Origin: Candidatus Gastranaerophilales bacterium
Lineage (GTDB): Bacteria; Cyanobacteriota; Vampirovibrionia; Gastranaerophilales; Gastranaerophilaceae
Direction: 5' to 3'
Assembly (NCBI GenBank): GCA_944326565.1
Contig: CALVEL010000007.1
Location: 1-64,000, forward strand
Length of the DNA: 64,000 nt
Part shown: positions 24,029 to 30,448 of the stretch, piece after piece
Layout: each line of letters opens with the position of its first letter
How positions within the stretch are numbered: the stretch's first letter is position 1
Notes under the pieces: model-generated
What the model was told of the DNA's origin: nothing
The model's input: the letters and a program-made list of their open reading frames with translations, nothing else
Databases searched by the model: none
Position numbers and translations under genes: made by a program

Positions 24029-24057
24029 TTTACAAAATAAATAAAATATATTAAAAT
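24029..24057 (+). promoter_or_regulatory. Promoter giving a leaderless transcript of the MBL-fold gene
   Basis: TTTACA (24029-24034), 17 bp, TAAAAT (24052-24057), then 6 nt to the ATG at 24064. There is no Shine-Dalgarno between. Confidence 0.65.
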
Positions 24058-24063
24058 CATCTT

Positions 24064-24846
24064 ATGGAATTAACAGTATTAGTCGATAATAATACGCAAA
24101 AAAATTATGATTTGCTGGGAGAGTTCGGACTTTCTATATTGATAGAAGACGAATATAGAAAAGTTCTCTTTGACTGCGGTTACAGTAATGTTTTCATCAA
24201 AAACGCATATCATATGAATATTGATTTGGCGGATATTACTGACATTGTTCTTTCGCACAGTCATAATGACCATACAGGCGGTTTTTTGTGGCTGCAAAAT
24301 CTATATAAAAAACTTGTAAAAGTCGGATTTGTAATTAATAACAAGAGATTAATTCTTCATCCTTATGCTCTGCAGCCGCATTATGATGAAAATTTTGAAA
24401 ATATCGGATTCCCCGGTGATGAAAATACAATAAGTGACTTCTTTGATATCACTTATGTAAAAGAGCCTTATAAAATAACCGATAATTTAATATATTTAGG
24501 TGAATTTCCTGTATCAGACAGTAGTGAAGACCCTGATGAATCTGCGCTTGTGTATACATCACCAAAAGGATTAGTAATAATTTCAGGTTGTTCTCATGCA
24601 GGACTTGTAAATATTGTAGAATATGCAAAACAAGTGACGGGCCACCAAAAGATTTATGCAATTATAGGTGGAGTACATTTGCTTGCTAAATCAGATACAG
24701 ATGTTAAAAAATTAGGTATATATTTGCAAAGACAGGGGGTTCAGATGATATATCCCTGCCATTGCTGTGATTTGCGTGCTAAAATTATTTTATCAAAATA
24801 TATCCCTGTTAAAGAAGCATACTCAGGATTTAAACTGACAGTTTAA
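24064..24846 (+). CDS. Metallo-beta-lactamase-fold hydrolase (dihydropterin phosphate synthase-like subgroup)
   Basis: 260 residues. Metal-binding motif L-S-H-S-H-N-D-H-T-G-G near residue 62, later ligands in S-G-C-S-H-A-G near residue 180 and G-G-V-H-L, and a C-terminal C-H-C-C-D. The early F-G-L-S-I-L-I-E and L-F-D-C-G blocks are typical of the archaeal Mj0301-like subgroup. The true substrate is unknown; an exported phosphodiester or pterin is possible. It follows nadE by 66 nt but has its own promoter and no ribosome site, so the mRNA is probably leaderless. The 113 bp after it hold no gene I can support. Confidence 0.85.
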   Translation: MELTVLVDNNTQKNYDLLGEFGLSILIEDEYRKVLFDCGYSNVFIKNAYHMNIDLADITDIVLSHSHNDHTGGFLWLQNLYKKLVKVGFVINNKRLILHPYALQPHYDENFENIGFPGDENTISDFFDITYVKEPYKITDNLIYLGEFPVSDSSEDPDESALVYTSPKGLVIISGCSHAGLVNIVEYAKQVTGHQKIYAIIGGVHLLAKSDTDVKKLGIYLQRQGVQMIYPCHCCDLRAKIILSKYIPVKEAYSGFKLTV

Positions 24847-24989
24847 CTATACAAGTTCATTGAATTTTATAGGTAAAATTGAAGTTGCTTTTTCAAAATC
24901 TTCATTGGATACCCTAATTGATTTTGCCAAAGTGCTTGATACTGCAGTAAGTGATTTAACAAAATTTGATAACTAAAGTTTACAATTGC

Positions 24990-25018
24990 TTGCAATTAAA
25001 AGTTTTCTGTAATAGAAT
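24990..25018 (+). promoter_or_regulatory. Promoter of rpmI-rplT
   Basis: TTGCAA (24990-24995), 17-bp spacer, TAGAAT (25013-25018). Transcription would begin near 25025 and give a leader of about 70 nt. Confidence 0.7.
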
Positions 25019-25030
25019 CAAATATGCCGA

Positions 25031-25065
25031 AAGTTTCAAGGCTTTGGTATGCCTGGAACTTTTTT
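25031..25065 (+). terminator. Attenuator-like hairpin in the rpmI-rplT leader
   Basis: The arms AAGTTTCAAGGC and GCCTGGAACTT pair over 11 positions with one bulged A and one G-U pair, then TTTT. It stands inside the leader, between promoter and rpmI, so it is more likely a regulated attenuator than a plain terminator. L20-dependent autoregulation is known for this operon in other bacteria. Confidence 0.65.
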
Positions 25066-25095
25066 GTAACTACTTAACTTAAAAAGGAGAAGAAA

Positions 25096-25305
25096 ATGCC
25101 AAAAATGAAAACACACAGAGCCGCTGCTAAACGTTACAAAGTAACAGCATCAGGCAAAATTACCAGAAGAAAAGCCGGAATAGGCCACTTACTCCAACAC
25201 AAATCTGCTTCAAGAAAACGCAGAATTTTCAAGGTAGAACAAATTTCAGATTCACATGTAAAATTGGTATCTCATGAGTTACCATACAAGAAGTATTCAA
25301 GATAG
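25096..25305 (+). CDS. rpmI: 50S ribosomal protein bL35
   Basis: Large-subunit protein, 69 residues, strongly basic. It begins with P-K-M-K-T-H-R-A-A-A-K-R, the universal bL35 signature, and has L-L-Q-H-K-S-A-S-R-K-R-R in the middle. AAAAAGGAG is a strong ribosome site. The usual upstream infC is absent here; the gene starts its own two-gene operon with rplT, 9 nt away. Confidence 0.98.
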   Translation: MPKMKTHRAAAKRYKVTASGKITRRKAGIGHLLQHKSASRKRRIFKVEQISDSHVKLVSHELPYKKYSR

Positions 25306-25314
25306 GAGCAGACA

Positions 25315-25665
25315 ATGAGAGTAAAACGTGGTAATGTAAGTCGTAAAAGACATAAAAAAATATTAAAACTTGCTAAAGGCTTTATTGGAGCAAGAAGCAG
25401 AATTTTTAAAGTAGCTAATATAGCTGTTATGAAAGCATTAAAATATGCTTACCGTGACAGACGTACTACTAAACGTAATATGCGCCGTTTATGGATTATA
25501 AGAATCAATGCTGCTGTTAGAGAACGCGGTATGAGCTATTCAAGATTCGTAAATGCTTGCAAAAAAGCTAATATTATCGTAAACAGAAAAATGCTTGCTG
25601 ATATGGCTGTAAAAGATCCTGAAGCTTTTTCAGTAGTATTTGAAGCAGCTAAAGCAGCTAAGTAA
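25315..25665 (+). CDS. rplT: 50S ribosomal protein bL20
   Basis: Binds 23S rRNA early in large-subunit assembly. The 116 residues begin [15 protein letters not shown] and contain [10 protein letters not shown] and [10 protein letters not shown]. Length and start are normal. In other bacteria L20 represses its own operon by binding a leader that mimics rRNA, which fits the hairpin before rpmI. A terminator follows. Confidence 0.98.
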   Translation: MRVKRGNVSRKRHKKILKLAKGFIGARSRIFKVANIAVMKALKYAYRDRRTTKRNMRRLWIIRINAAVRERGMSYSRFVNACKKANIIVNRKMLADMAVKDPEAFSVVFEAAKAAK

Positions 25666-25688
25666 TCAATAAAGTTCAAATAAAAAAT

Positions 25689-25727
25689 AAAAAGACTTCT
25701 TTTCAAAATTTTGAAAGAAGTCTTTTT
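25689..25727 (+). terminator. Terminator of rpmI-rplT
   Basis: AAAAAGACTTCTTTTCAAAA pairs with a near-complementary arm ending AAGTCTTTTTG; a long stem with one bulge and a T run. Confidence 0.85.
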
Positions 25728-25762
25728 GTTGTAATAAAAGTTTACAAAAAAAAATTAAAAGT

Positions 25763-25796
25763 CAATTATATTAAAAAAAAATACTTTATATATGTA
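25763..25796 (+). promoter_or_regulatory. Shared two-block promoter motif, copy 2
   Basis: GTCAATTATATT then ATACTTTATATATGTA, 18 nt start to start, as at 5273. It lies 26 nt before the ATG at 25822. Confidence 0.6.
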
Positions 25797-25821
25797 CAGG
25801 GTTAAAAATTGGAGTACAGTC

Positions 25822-25995
25822 ATGAAATATCAGGGGAATTATTTTACGGGAAATTTAGCATGTCAAAATCTTGGTGATTGTTCGTTATGTCTTATACCAA
25901 CAATAGCAAAAGATGAAACAAACAAAGAAAGAATTAATACAAAAGAAAATTTTATCACTCAATTGTTAAAAAAGACCAATAGAAAAAACTCTTAA
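25822..25995 (+). CDS. Small cysteine-containing hypothetical protein (57 aa)
   Basis: The ATG at 25822 has a GGAG site 8 nt upstream; an in-frame ATG at 25792 lies inside the promoter motif and is rejected. The N-terminal half has A-C-Q-N-L-G-D-C-S-L-C, a three-cysteine cluster that could bind a metal or form disulfides. The C-terminal half is Lys/Asn-rich. I do not recognise a family. The next gene follows after 18 nt. Its promoter matches those of two other small genes. Confidence 0.65.
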   Translation: MKYQGNYFTGNLACQNLGDCSLCLIPTIAKDETNKERINTKENFITQLLKKTNRKNS

Positions 25996-26013
25996 AATAA
26001 AACGGAGAAAATT

Positions 26014-26355
26014 ATGCCATCACTATCAGATGATTTTCAAATGCCAATAATGTATCAGGATTTGCGGAATCCTTCAATGGGTATGCTTCCTTCACCATAC
26101 TTTGGTATGTATACAAATTATCTTGGAGGGATACGCTTACCAAGAGAACTACAAAATGATCAGTTTGTATATAAAAACAGAGCTACTAAAGAAAAAAATA
26201 CTTTTAAAAAAGTTTTGTTAACGCTAGGTACTATTGCTGGTGTTATATTCCTTAAACAAAAAGGAGCATTTACTTGGATAGCACAAAAAAGCTCAAGTGT
26301 TGGAAATTGGCTTAAAAATCTTTTTAAATCAAAACCTCCAACACCTACACCATAA
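26014..26355 (+). CDS. Small single-pass membrane protein (113 aa), unknown
   Basis: The N-terminal 50 residues are polar and rich in Met, Pro and Tyr (P-I-M-Y-Q-D-L-R, P-S-P-Y-F-G-M-Y). One hydrophobic segment spans about residues 67-83, then a basic, Pro-rich tail ends in P-P-T-P-T-P. An ACGGAG site supports the ATG. It is co-transcribed with the 57-aa gene under the shared promoter motif. No family is recognised. Confidence 0.65.
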   Translation: MPSLSDDFQMPIMYQDLRNPSMGMLPSPYFGMYTNYLGGIRLPRELQNDQFVYKNRATKEKNTFKKVLLTLGTIAGVIFLKQKGAFTWIAQKSSSVGNWLKNLFKSKPPTPTP

Positions 26356-26384
26356 TAAAAAAGTTTCAGCAACCCGAAATATAT

Positions 26385-26414
26385 AAGCGAAGAATATAAT
26401 TCTTCGCTTTTTTG
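26385..26414 (+). terminator. Terminator after the small-protein pair
   Basis: AAGCGAAGAAT and ATTCTTCGCTT form a perfect stem, followed by TTTTT. Confidence 0.88.
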
Positions 26415-26459
26415 TGCTATTATTAGCATGATAGTTTTAAAATTATAGGGGGTTATTAG

Positions 26460-26960
26460 ATGGCTAAAGATTGCAGTTTTGATATTGTATCCGAATTCGA
26501 CAGACAGGAGCTTTTGAATGCGGTTGACCAGACAAAAAGAGAAATTACATCAAGATTTGATTTAAAAAATTCAAATTCTGATATTTCATTAGAGGCTGAT
26601 AAAGCTATTACAATTACAACTAATGATGAAATGAAATTGAGAAATATCTATGATATTTTACAATCAAAGCTCGTAAAAAGAAATTTAAGCATCAGAATAT
26701 TAGATCCTCAAGGTATAGAAAATGCTTTGGGCGGTAATGTCCGTCAGGTGTATAATCTTAAAAAAGGACTTACACAAGAGCTTGCAAAGAAAATTACAGC
26801 TGATATAAAAGATATGAAAAAGAAAGTTCAAGCATCAATTCAAGGAGATTCAGTCAGAGTCTCAGGCAAAGATAAAGACGATCTGCAAGATGTTATTAAA
26901 ATGCTTCGCTCTAACGAAGAAAAATATGACTACCCGCTTCAGTTTACTAATTACAGATAG
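26460..26960 (+). CDS. yajQ: YajQ-family nucleotide-binding protein
   Basis: 166 residues matching UPF0234/YajQ: F-D-I-V-S-E-F-D at the start, N-A-V-D-Q-T near residue 22, S-R-F-D-L-K, and a C terminus ending Y-P-L-Q-F-T-N-Y-R. Members bind nucleic acid or cyclic di-GMP in other bacteria; the role here is not known. A GGGGG-rich site sits upstream of the ATG at 26460. It stands alone between terminators. Confidence 0.92.
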   Translation: MAKDCSFDIVSEFDRQELLNAVDQTKREITSRFDLKNSNSDISLEADKAITITTNDEMKLRNIYDILQSKLVKRNLSIRILDPQGIENALGGNVRQVYNLKKGLTQELAKKITADIKDMKKKVQASIQGDSVRVSGKDKDDLQDVIKMLRSNEEKYDYPLQFTNYR

Positions 26961-26979
26961 TTAAATACTCAAATTTAAG

Positions 26980-27010
26980 GCGCCGGATTTTAATAAATCC
27001 GGCGCTGTTT
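26980..27010. terminator. Terminator between yajQ and the convergent pilin gene
   Basis: GCGCCGGATTT and AAATCCGGCGC make an 11-bp perfect stem with a 4-nt loop, then TGTTTAATT. It may serve both strands. Confidence 0.8.
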
Positions 27011-27039
27011 AATTATTTTGAACAATTCCTTTAAAATAA

Positions 27040-27765
27040 TTAATAAGAAATTTTTCTAGGATAATTTTTAGGGATTTTCCACCCGTTTTGCTGGATTAGT
27101 GCTGTACAATATGCACCACTAGCTCCTGTATTGCATCCAGATGTCGGATTTTCATACAAACTTGTAATATTTCCATCCCAAGCATACATATATGGTTCTA
27201 ATCCTTTATTACGGAGATAATCCCAGCCAATACTTTTATTTATAGGGCAAAACAAAAAAGCAAATTCACAAACACCTAGAACATCTTCTCCTTGTGCTTG
27301 TCTTTTTAAACATTTTTCAGGATTTCTAGGATAAAAAAATATATCTCGATTGGTATGTCTTTCAAAACGAAAAGCACTGCCATCAGCCAGATAATACATA
27401 TAAAATTCTTCTCCGGCAAAATTACCTGTAGAATATTTCAGTTTTTCAACCTTGTAAATTTTAAGATATGGAGCGAGATACAAATCAAAAGATTTTTTAT
27501 GATCTTCCTGTCTGTTGAGAGCAACGCCATCTTCACCAATTATATCAGTATTCCAGTATTGCCAGCCATCGAAAGGACCGTTTTTAGCATCAGACTGCAA
27601 AATAGCTTGATTGAAAATAGAATAGAATTTTTTTAATCTGGTCTCAGTTGCAGTAATATCATATTTGTGAATCATAGCCGGCAGAGTCATCGCGATAACA
27701 ACGCCCAAAATACCGAGTGTAATCAGGACTTCTGCCATTGTAAAACCTTTTATAATTTTAAACAT
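27040..27765 (-). CDS. Type IV pilin-like protein
   Basis: 241 residues. The prepilin N terminus reads K-G-F-T-M-A-E-V-L-I-T-L-G, with cleavage expected after Gly and Glu at mature position 5, followed by a hydrophobic assembly helix. The globular part has several cysteines and ends in C-T-A-L-I-Q-Q-N-G-W-K-I. A similar ending occurs in the pilin-like products at 37277 and 61334. It is probably a surface filament subunit or pseudopilin. AGAGGAT precedes the ATG. It is divergent from an XRE regulator, and the promoter carries a palindrome. Confidence 0.88.
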   Translation of the reverse strand: MFKIIKGFTMAEVLITLGILGVVIAMTLPAMIHKYDITATETRLKKFYSIFNQAILQSDAKNGPFDGWQYWNTDIIGEDGVALNRQEDHKKSFDLYLAPYLKIYKVEKLKYSTGNFAGEEFYMYYLADGSAFRFERHTNRDIFFYPRNPEKCLKRQAQGEDVLGVCEFAFLFCPINKSIGWDYLRNKGLEPYMYAWDGNITSLYENPTSGCNTGASGAYCTALIQQNGWKIPKNYPRKISY

Positions 27766-27799
27766 TATATTATCCTCTAAATTTAATGCTATTAATTAA

Positions 27800-27828
27800 A
27801 TAATATAATGTTTAACATTAATTGTCAA
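27800..27828 (-). promoter_or_regulatory. Pilin promoter with operator palindrome in the spacer
   Basis: On the minus strand, TTGACA (27828-27823), 17 bp, TATTAT (27805-27800). The spacer is a perfect palindrome, TAATGTT-T-AACATTA on the plus strand (27806-27820). A protein bound there would block RNA polymerase. Confidence 0.75.
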
Positions 27829-27902
27829 TAAAAAATTAATTAATTGCATAATTAAAATTAAATAATAAAACTTTCATAATTAATTGTAAATTGGAGAAAA
27901 TT

Positions 27903-28217
27903 ATGAAAGAACTTAAAAAAGCATTGGGTAGCCAAATTCAAAAAATCCGCAAACAAAAAAAGTATACTCAGGAACATCTTGCTGAGCTTATAGGAATTGA
28001 GGTGCCAAGTTTAAGTAATATTGAAACAGGTAAGTATGCTCCTTCAATCGAAACTTTGCAAAAACTTTCAGAAGTCTTGCAAGTCAAACCTTGGGAATTT
28101 TATTATTTTAATGAGTTGACAGACAATGAAATGAAGCAAGAACTAATAAAAGCTCTTGATAGTAATCAAAAGCTTTTAAAAATTCTATATAATTTTTATA
28201 AATCAATTGAATATTAA
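27903..28217 (+). CDS. XRE-family transcriptional regulator
   Basis: 104 residues. The N-terminal helix-turn-helix spans about residues 8-62 ([17 protein letters not shown], then S-L-S-N-I-E-T-G-K), the Cro/C1 pattern. The C-terminal 35 residues are helical, with no ligand domain. The ATG at 27903 follows GGAG by 6 nt; an upstream TTG at 27891 is rejected. It is divergent from the pilin at 27765 and probably controls it, or itself, through the palindrome in between. Its end overlaps panD by 4 nt tail to tail. Confidence 0.88.
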   Translation: MKELKKALGSQIQKIRKQKKYTQEHLAELIGIEVPSLSNIETGKYAPSIETLQKLSEVLQVKPWEFYYFNELTDNEMKQELIKALDSNQKLLKILYNFYKSIEY

Positions 28218-28570
28218 TGAATTTCGGTGATTTTATTTTTGTCGTCAACCATAACTACTGTTGGTTTATGTTTTTCAATTTCATCTGGTGTCAATTGAAC
28301 ATAGGTGACTATAATTACTTTATCTCCGGGTTGGACTTTTCGTGCAGCAGCACCATTAAGGCAAATACAGCCTGAATCTGGAGTCCCTTTTATTACATAT
28401 GTCTGAAATCTTTCACCATTATTGACATCTAAAATTTCTACTTTTTGCCATTCTCTTATTTTAGATGCTTTCATTAAAGTCTCATCTATTGTGATAGAAC
28501 CTACATAATTTAAGTTGGCATCAGTGACTGTGGCTCTATGTATTTTTGAAAATAAAAATTCTTGTAACAT
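28214..28570 (-). CDS. panD: Aspartate 1-decarboxylase
   Basis: Pyruvoyl enzyme making beta-alanine for pantothenate and coenzyme A. The 118-residue proenzyme has the self-cleavage site Y-V-G-S-I-T-I-D with Gly24-Ser25, K-I-H-R-A-T-V-T near the start, and N-G-A-A-A-R near residue 72. Length is normal. AGAGGAT precedes the ATG. No other pan gene is adjacent; coaX lies at 5.6 kb. Confidence 0.96.
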   Translation of the reverse strand: MLQEFLFSKIHRATVTDANLNYVGSITIDETLMKASKIREWQKVEILDVNNGERFQTYVIKGTPDSGCICLNGAAARKVQPGDKVIIVTYVQLTPDEIEKHKPTVVMVDDKNKITEIH

Positions 28571-28640
28571 TTTTTAATCCTCTTGAGTTTATTTTAGAAC
28601 AAACAAATTTAAAAATAAACTTTTAATTACTCTATTCTCA

Positions 28641-28669
28641 CAAAGAAATACAACCCGTTAAGGTTGTAC
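28641..28669 (-). terminator. Terminator of the GH13 operon
   Basis: On the minus strand, TACAACC and GGTTGTA form a 7-bp stem, followed by TTTCTTTG, 24 nt after the stop at 28693. Confidence 0.7.
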
Positions 28670-28692
28670 TCTTACTTGTTTATTTAATGTGC

Positions 28693-30444
28693 CTAAAGAT
28701 TTTGCTTATAAACTTTTGTATACTTTTCAATATCAGGAGTATCTATTTCAAATACATGAATTCTTGAAGGACCTAAATCGGCTCTTATTTCTCCTTCTGC
28801 AGCTTGAAGAATACTTTCTTTTCCATAAGAGGGTAGAATGTTATTTATATCCTGATCAGCTTTTAATGTAGGAACTTTTATTATAGCAGCAACTTCTCTG
28901 TCAATGTTTTTGTTTGCAATGACAAGAATTGTTCTGCCATTATAATGTCTTGCATATGTAATTATTTGATCATTATCATCTCCAAGTTTTTCAAGCTCTA
29001 TAAAAGAGCCTTTAGTTAGAATATCTTTATATTTATTTCGAGCCTCGAAGGCTTTTGTCATAAATTCACCAATTTCTGGATGTTTTCCTCCAGGTTTTCT
29101 TGAAAGATTGAATATATCAAGTTTTCCGGCGTGAGCTGTCATTTCATGGTTGTCAGTCATTGTGACAGGATTATATTTTTCTCTGTAAGGATAATCATAA
29201 TAATCTCCGGATTGGAATCCGTCTACGATGTATGGATTAAGCATTGGAAGGGTGATTTGAATACCTGTTGTAAGGTTACAGTAATCAACTCCGCCATGGT
29301 ACATTGGTGAAATATCATCATGTGTTGCAAAAGAACCTATTAAAGATTTGCCTTTGTCCAGTCTGTTGGACATTTCAATATTATCTTTAACATAATTAAT
29401 GAAAGTGCTTGCTTTAGTCCATTCATGGAAAATGTGGTATTGTCCGTATATGGCATCAAAACCTGCTCTTAGAGCATCTTCAGGTCTGTCAAATGGCATA
29501 TTTGCCTGCGGAGAAGCATCTTCGTAAGTATATGTCTCAGCGAGCCATGCAAATTCAGGATCTCTCATTCTAGAATAAGGAATGATTATATCCCAAAATT
29601 CGACAGGTTTAGCTCTCGATACATCAGCTCTTATCCCGTCTACTCCGGCCTCAATACACATATCAATAAATTGTTTGTGAAGTTCTAATAATTTCGGATT
29701 TAATGTTCTTTTACCTTCATCTTCCCATGGTTGAAACATTCTTATATCATTCCAGCCTTGAGGTGTCTTGGCAAGTCCGTCACGCTCTTTTGCCATTAAT
29801 TCAGGTTTTTCTAAAAACATTTCATAAGAAGCACAGCTTGGCAAATCAAGCATTACACGCATACCTCTTTTATGACACTCGTCTGTAAATTCTTTGAATT
29901 GTTCTATAGGTGATCTTTTGTCATTTGGATCCAGTAAAATAGGGTCTATTTCAAGAAGATCTTTTGGAGAATATACAGATCCTGCGGTTCCCATAGCTTT
30001 CTTTTTCCCCGGAGTATTAATCGGCAATATATGGAATGTGTTAAAGCCTTGTGCTTTAATTTCATCAAGGCGTTCTATGGCATTCTTAAAGTTTCCAGGT
30101 GTCTCATTACCGTCTATATATTCATTACCGTTAATATCATTGGCATTGAACGTTCTTGGTATGATTGCAAGAATTTTAGCTTCATTATTTTTAAACATCT
30201 TTCTTAGTTCGTTATGATAAGGCACATTTTGAGCTGGCTCTTTTGAGGCTATAGATTTACTTTTTTCTGTTTTTTCGACTACAGGCGCATTAATTCTTGC
30301 TAAACTCTCCAAATATGAAGAAATAAGTCCCGATCTGTTGTTTTGGGGCTGATTTTCATCATTATTAACAGAAACTTGTTTTAGTACAAGATTTTGTTTT
30401 ATATTATTTAATTTTTCTGTTAAAAAATTTGTTGAATTAATCAT
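28693..30444 (-). CDS. GH13 (alpha-amylase superfamily) protein
   Basis: 583 residues. After a disordered N terminus of about 85 residues comes a TIM-barrel with GH13 regions: V-M-L-D-L-P-S-C (region I, His usual at its end replaced), G-V-D-G-I-R-A-D-V-S-R (region II with nucleophile Asp), W-L-A-E-T-Y (acid Glu), and F-A-T-H-D-D (region IV). The catalytic Asp-Glu-Asp set appears intact. A beta-sandwich C domain follows. There is no signal peptide, so glycogen or maltooligosaccharide is a likely cytosolic substrate. The ATG at 30444 has AAGGAT upstream and is preferred over 30480. It is the last gene of a three-gene operon. Confidence 0.8.
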   Translation of the reverse strand: MINSTNFLTEKLNNIKQNLVLKQVSVNNDENQPQNNRSGLISSYLESLARINAPVVEKTEKSKSIASKEPAQNVPYHNELRKMFKNNEAKILAIIPRTFNANDINGNEYIDGNETPGNFKNAIERLDEIKAQGFNTFHILPINTPGKKKAMGTAGSVYSPKDLLEIDPILLDPNDKRSPIEQFKEFTDECHKRGMRVMLDLPSCASYEMFLEKPELMAKERDGLAKTPQGWNDIRMFQPWEDEGKRTLNPKLLELHKQFIDMCIEAGVDGIRADVSRAKPVEFWDIIIPYSRMRDPEFAWLAETYTYEDASPQANMPFDRPEDALRAGFDAIYGQYHIFHEWTKASTFINYVKDNIEMSNRLDKGKSLIGSFATHDDISPMYHGGVDYCNLTTGIQITLPMLNPYIVDGFQSGDYYDYPYREKYNPVTMTDNHEMTAHAGKLDIFNLSRKPGGKHPEIGEFMTKAFEARNKYKDILTKGSFIELEKLGDDNDQIITYARHYNGRTILVIANKNIDREVAAIIKVPTLKADQDINNILPSYGKESILQAAEGEIRADLGPSRIHVFEIDTPDIEKYTKVYKQNL

Positions 30445-30448
30445 AATC

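Noticed and set aside
24847-24976. Open frame of about 45 codons after the MBL-fold gene, reading like a protein tail (TTG at 24860 possible start)
   Set aside because: No ribosome site, no ATG, no family match, and it runs up to the rpmI promoter. A chance frame or a remnant; not enough to call.
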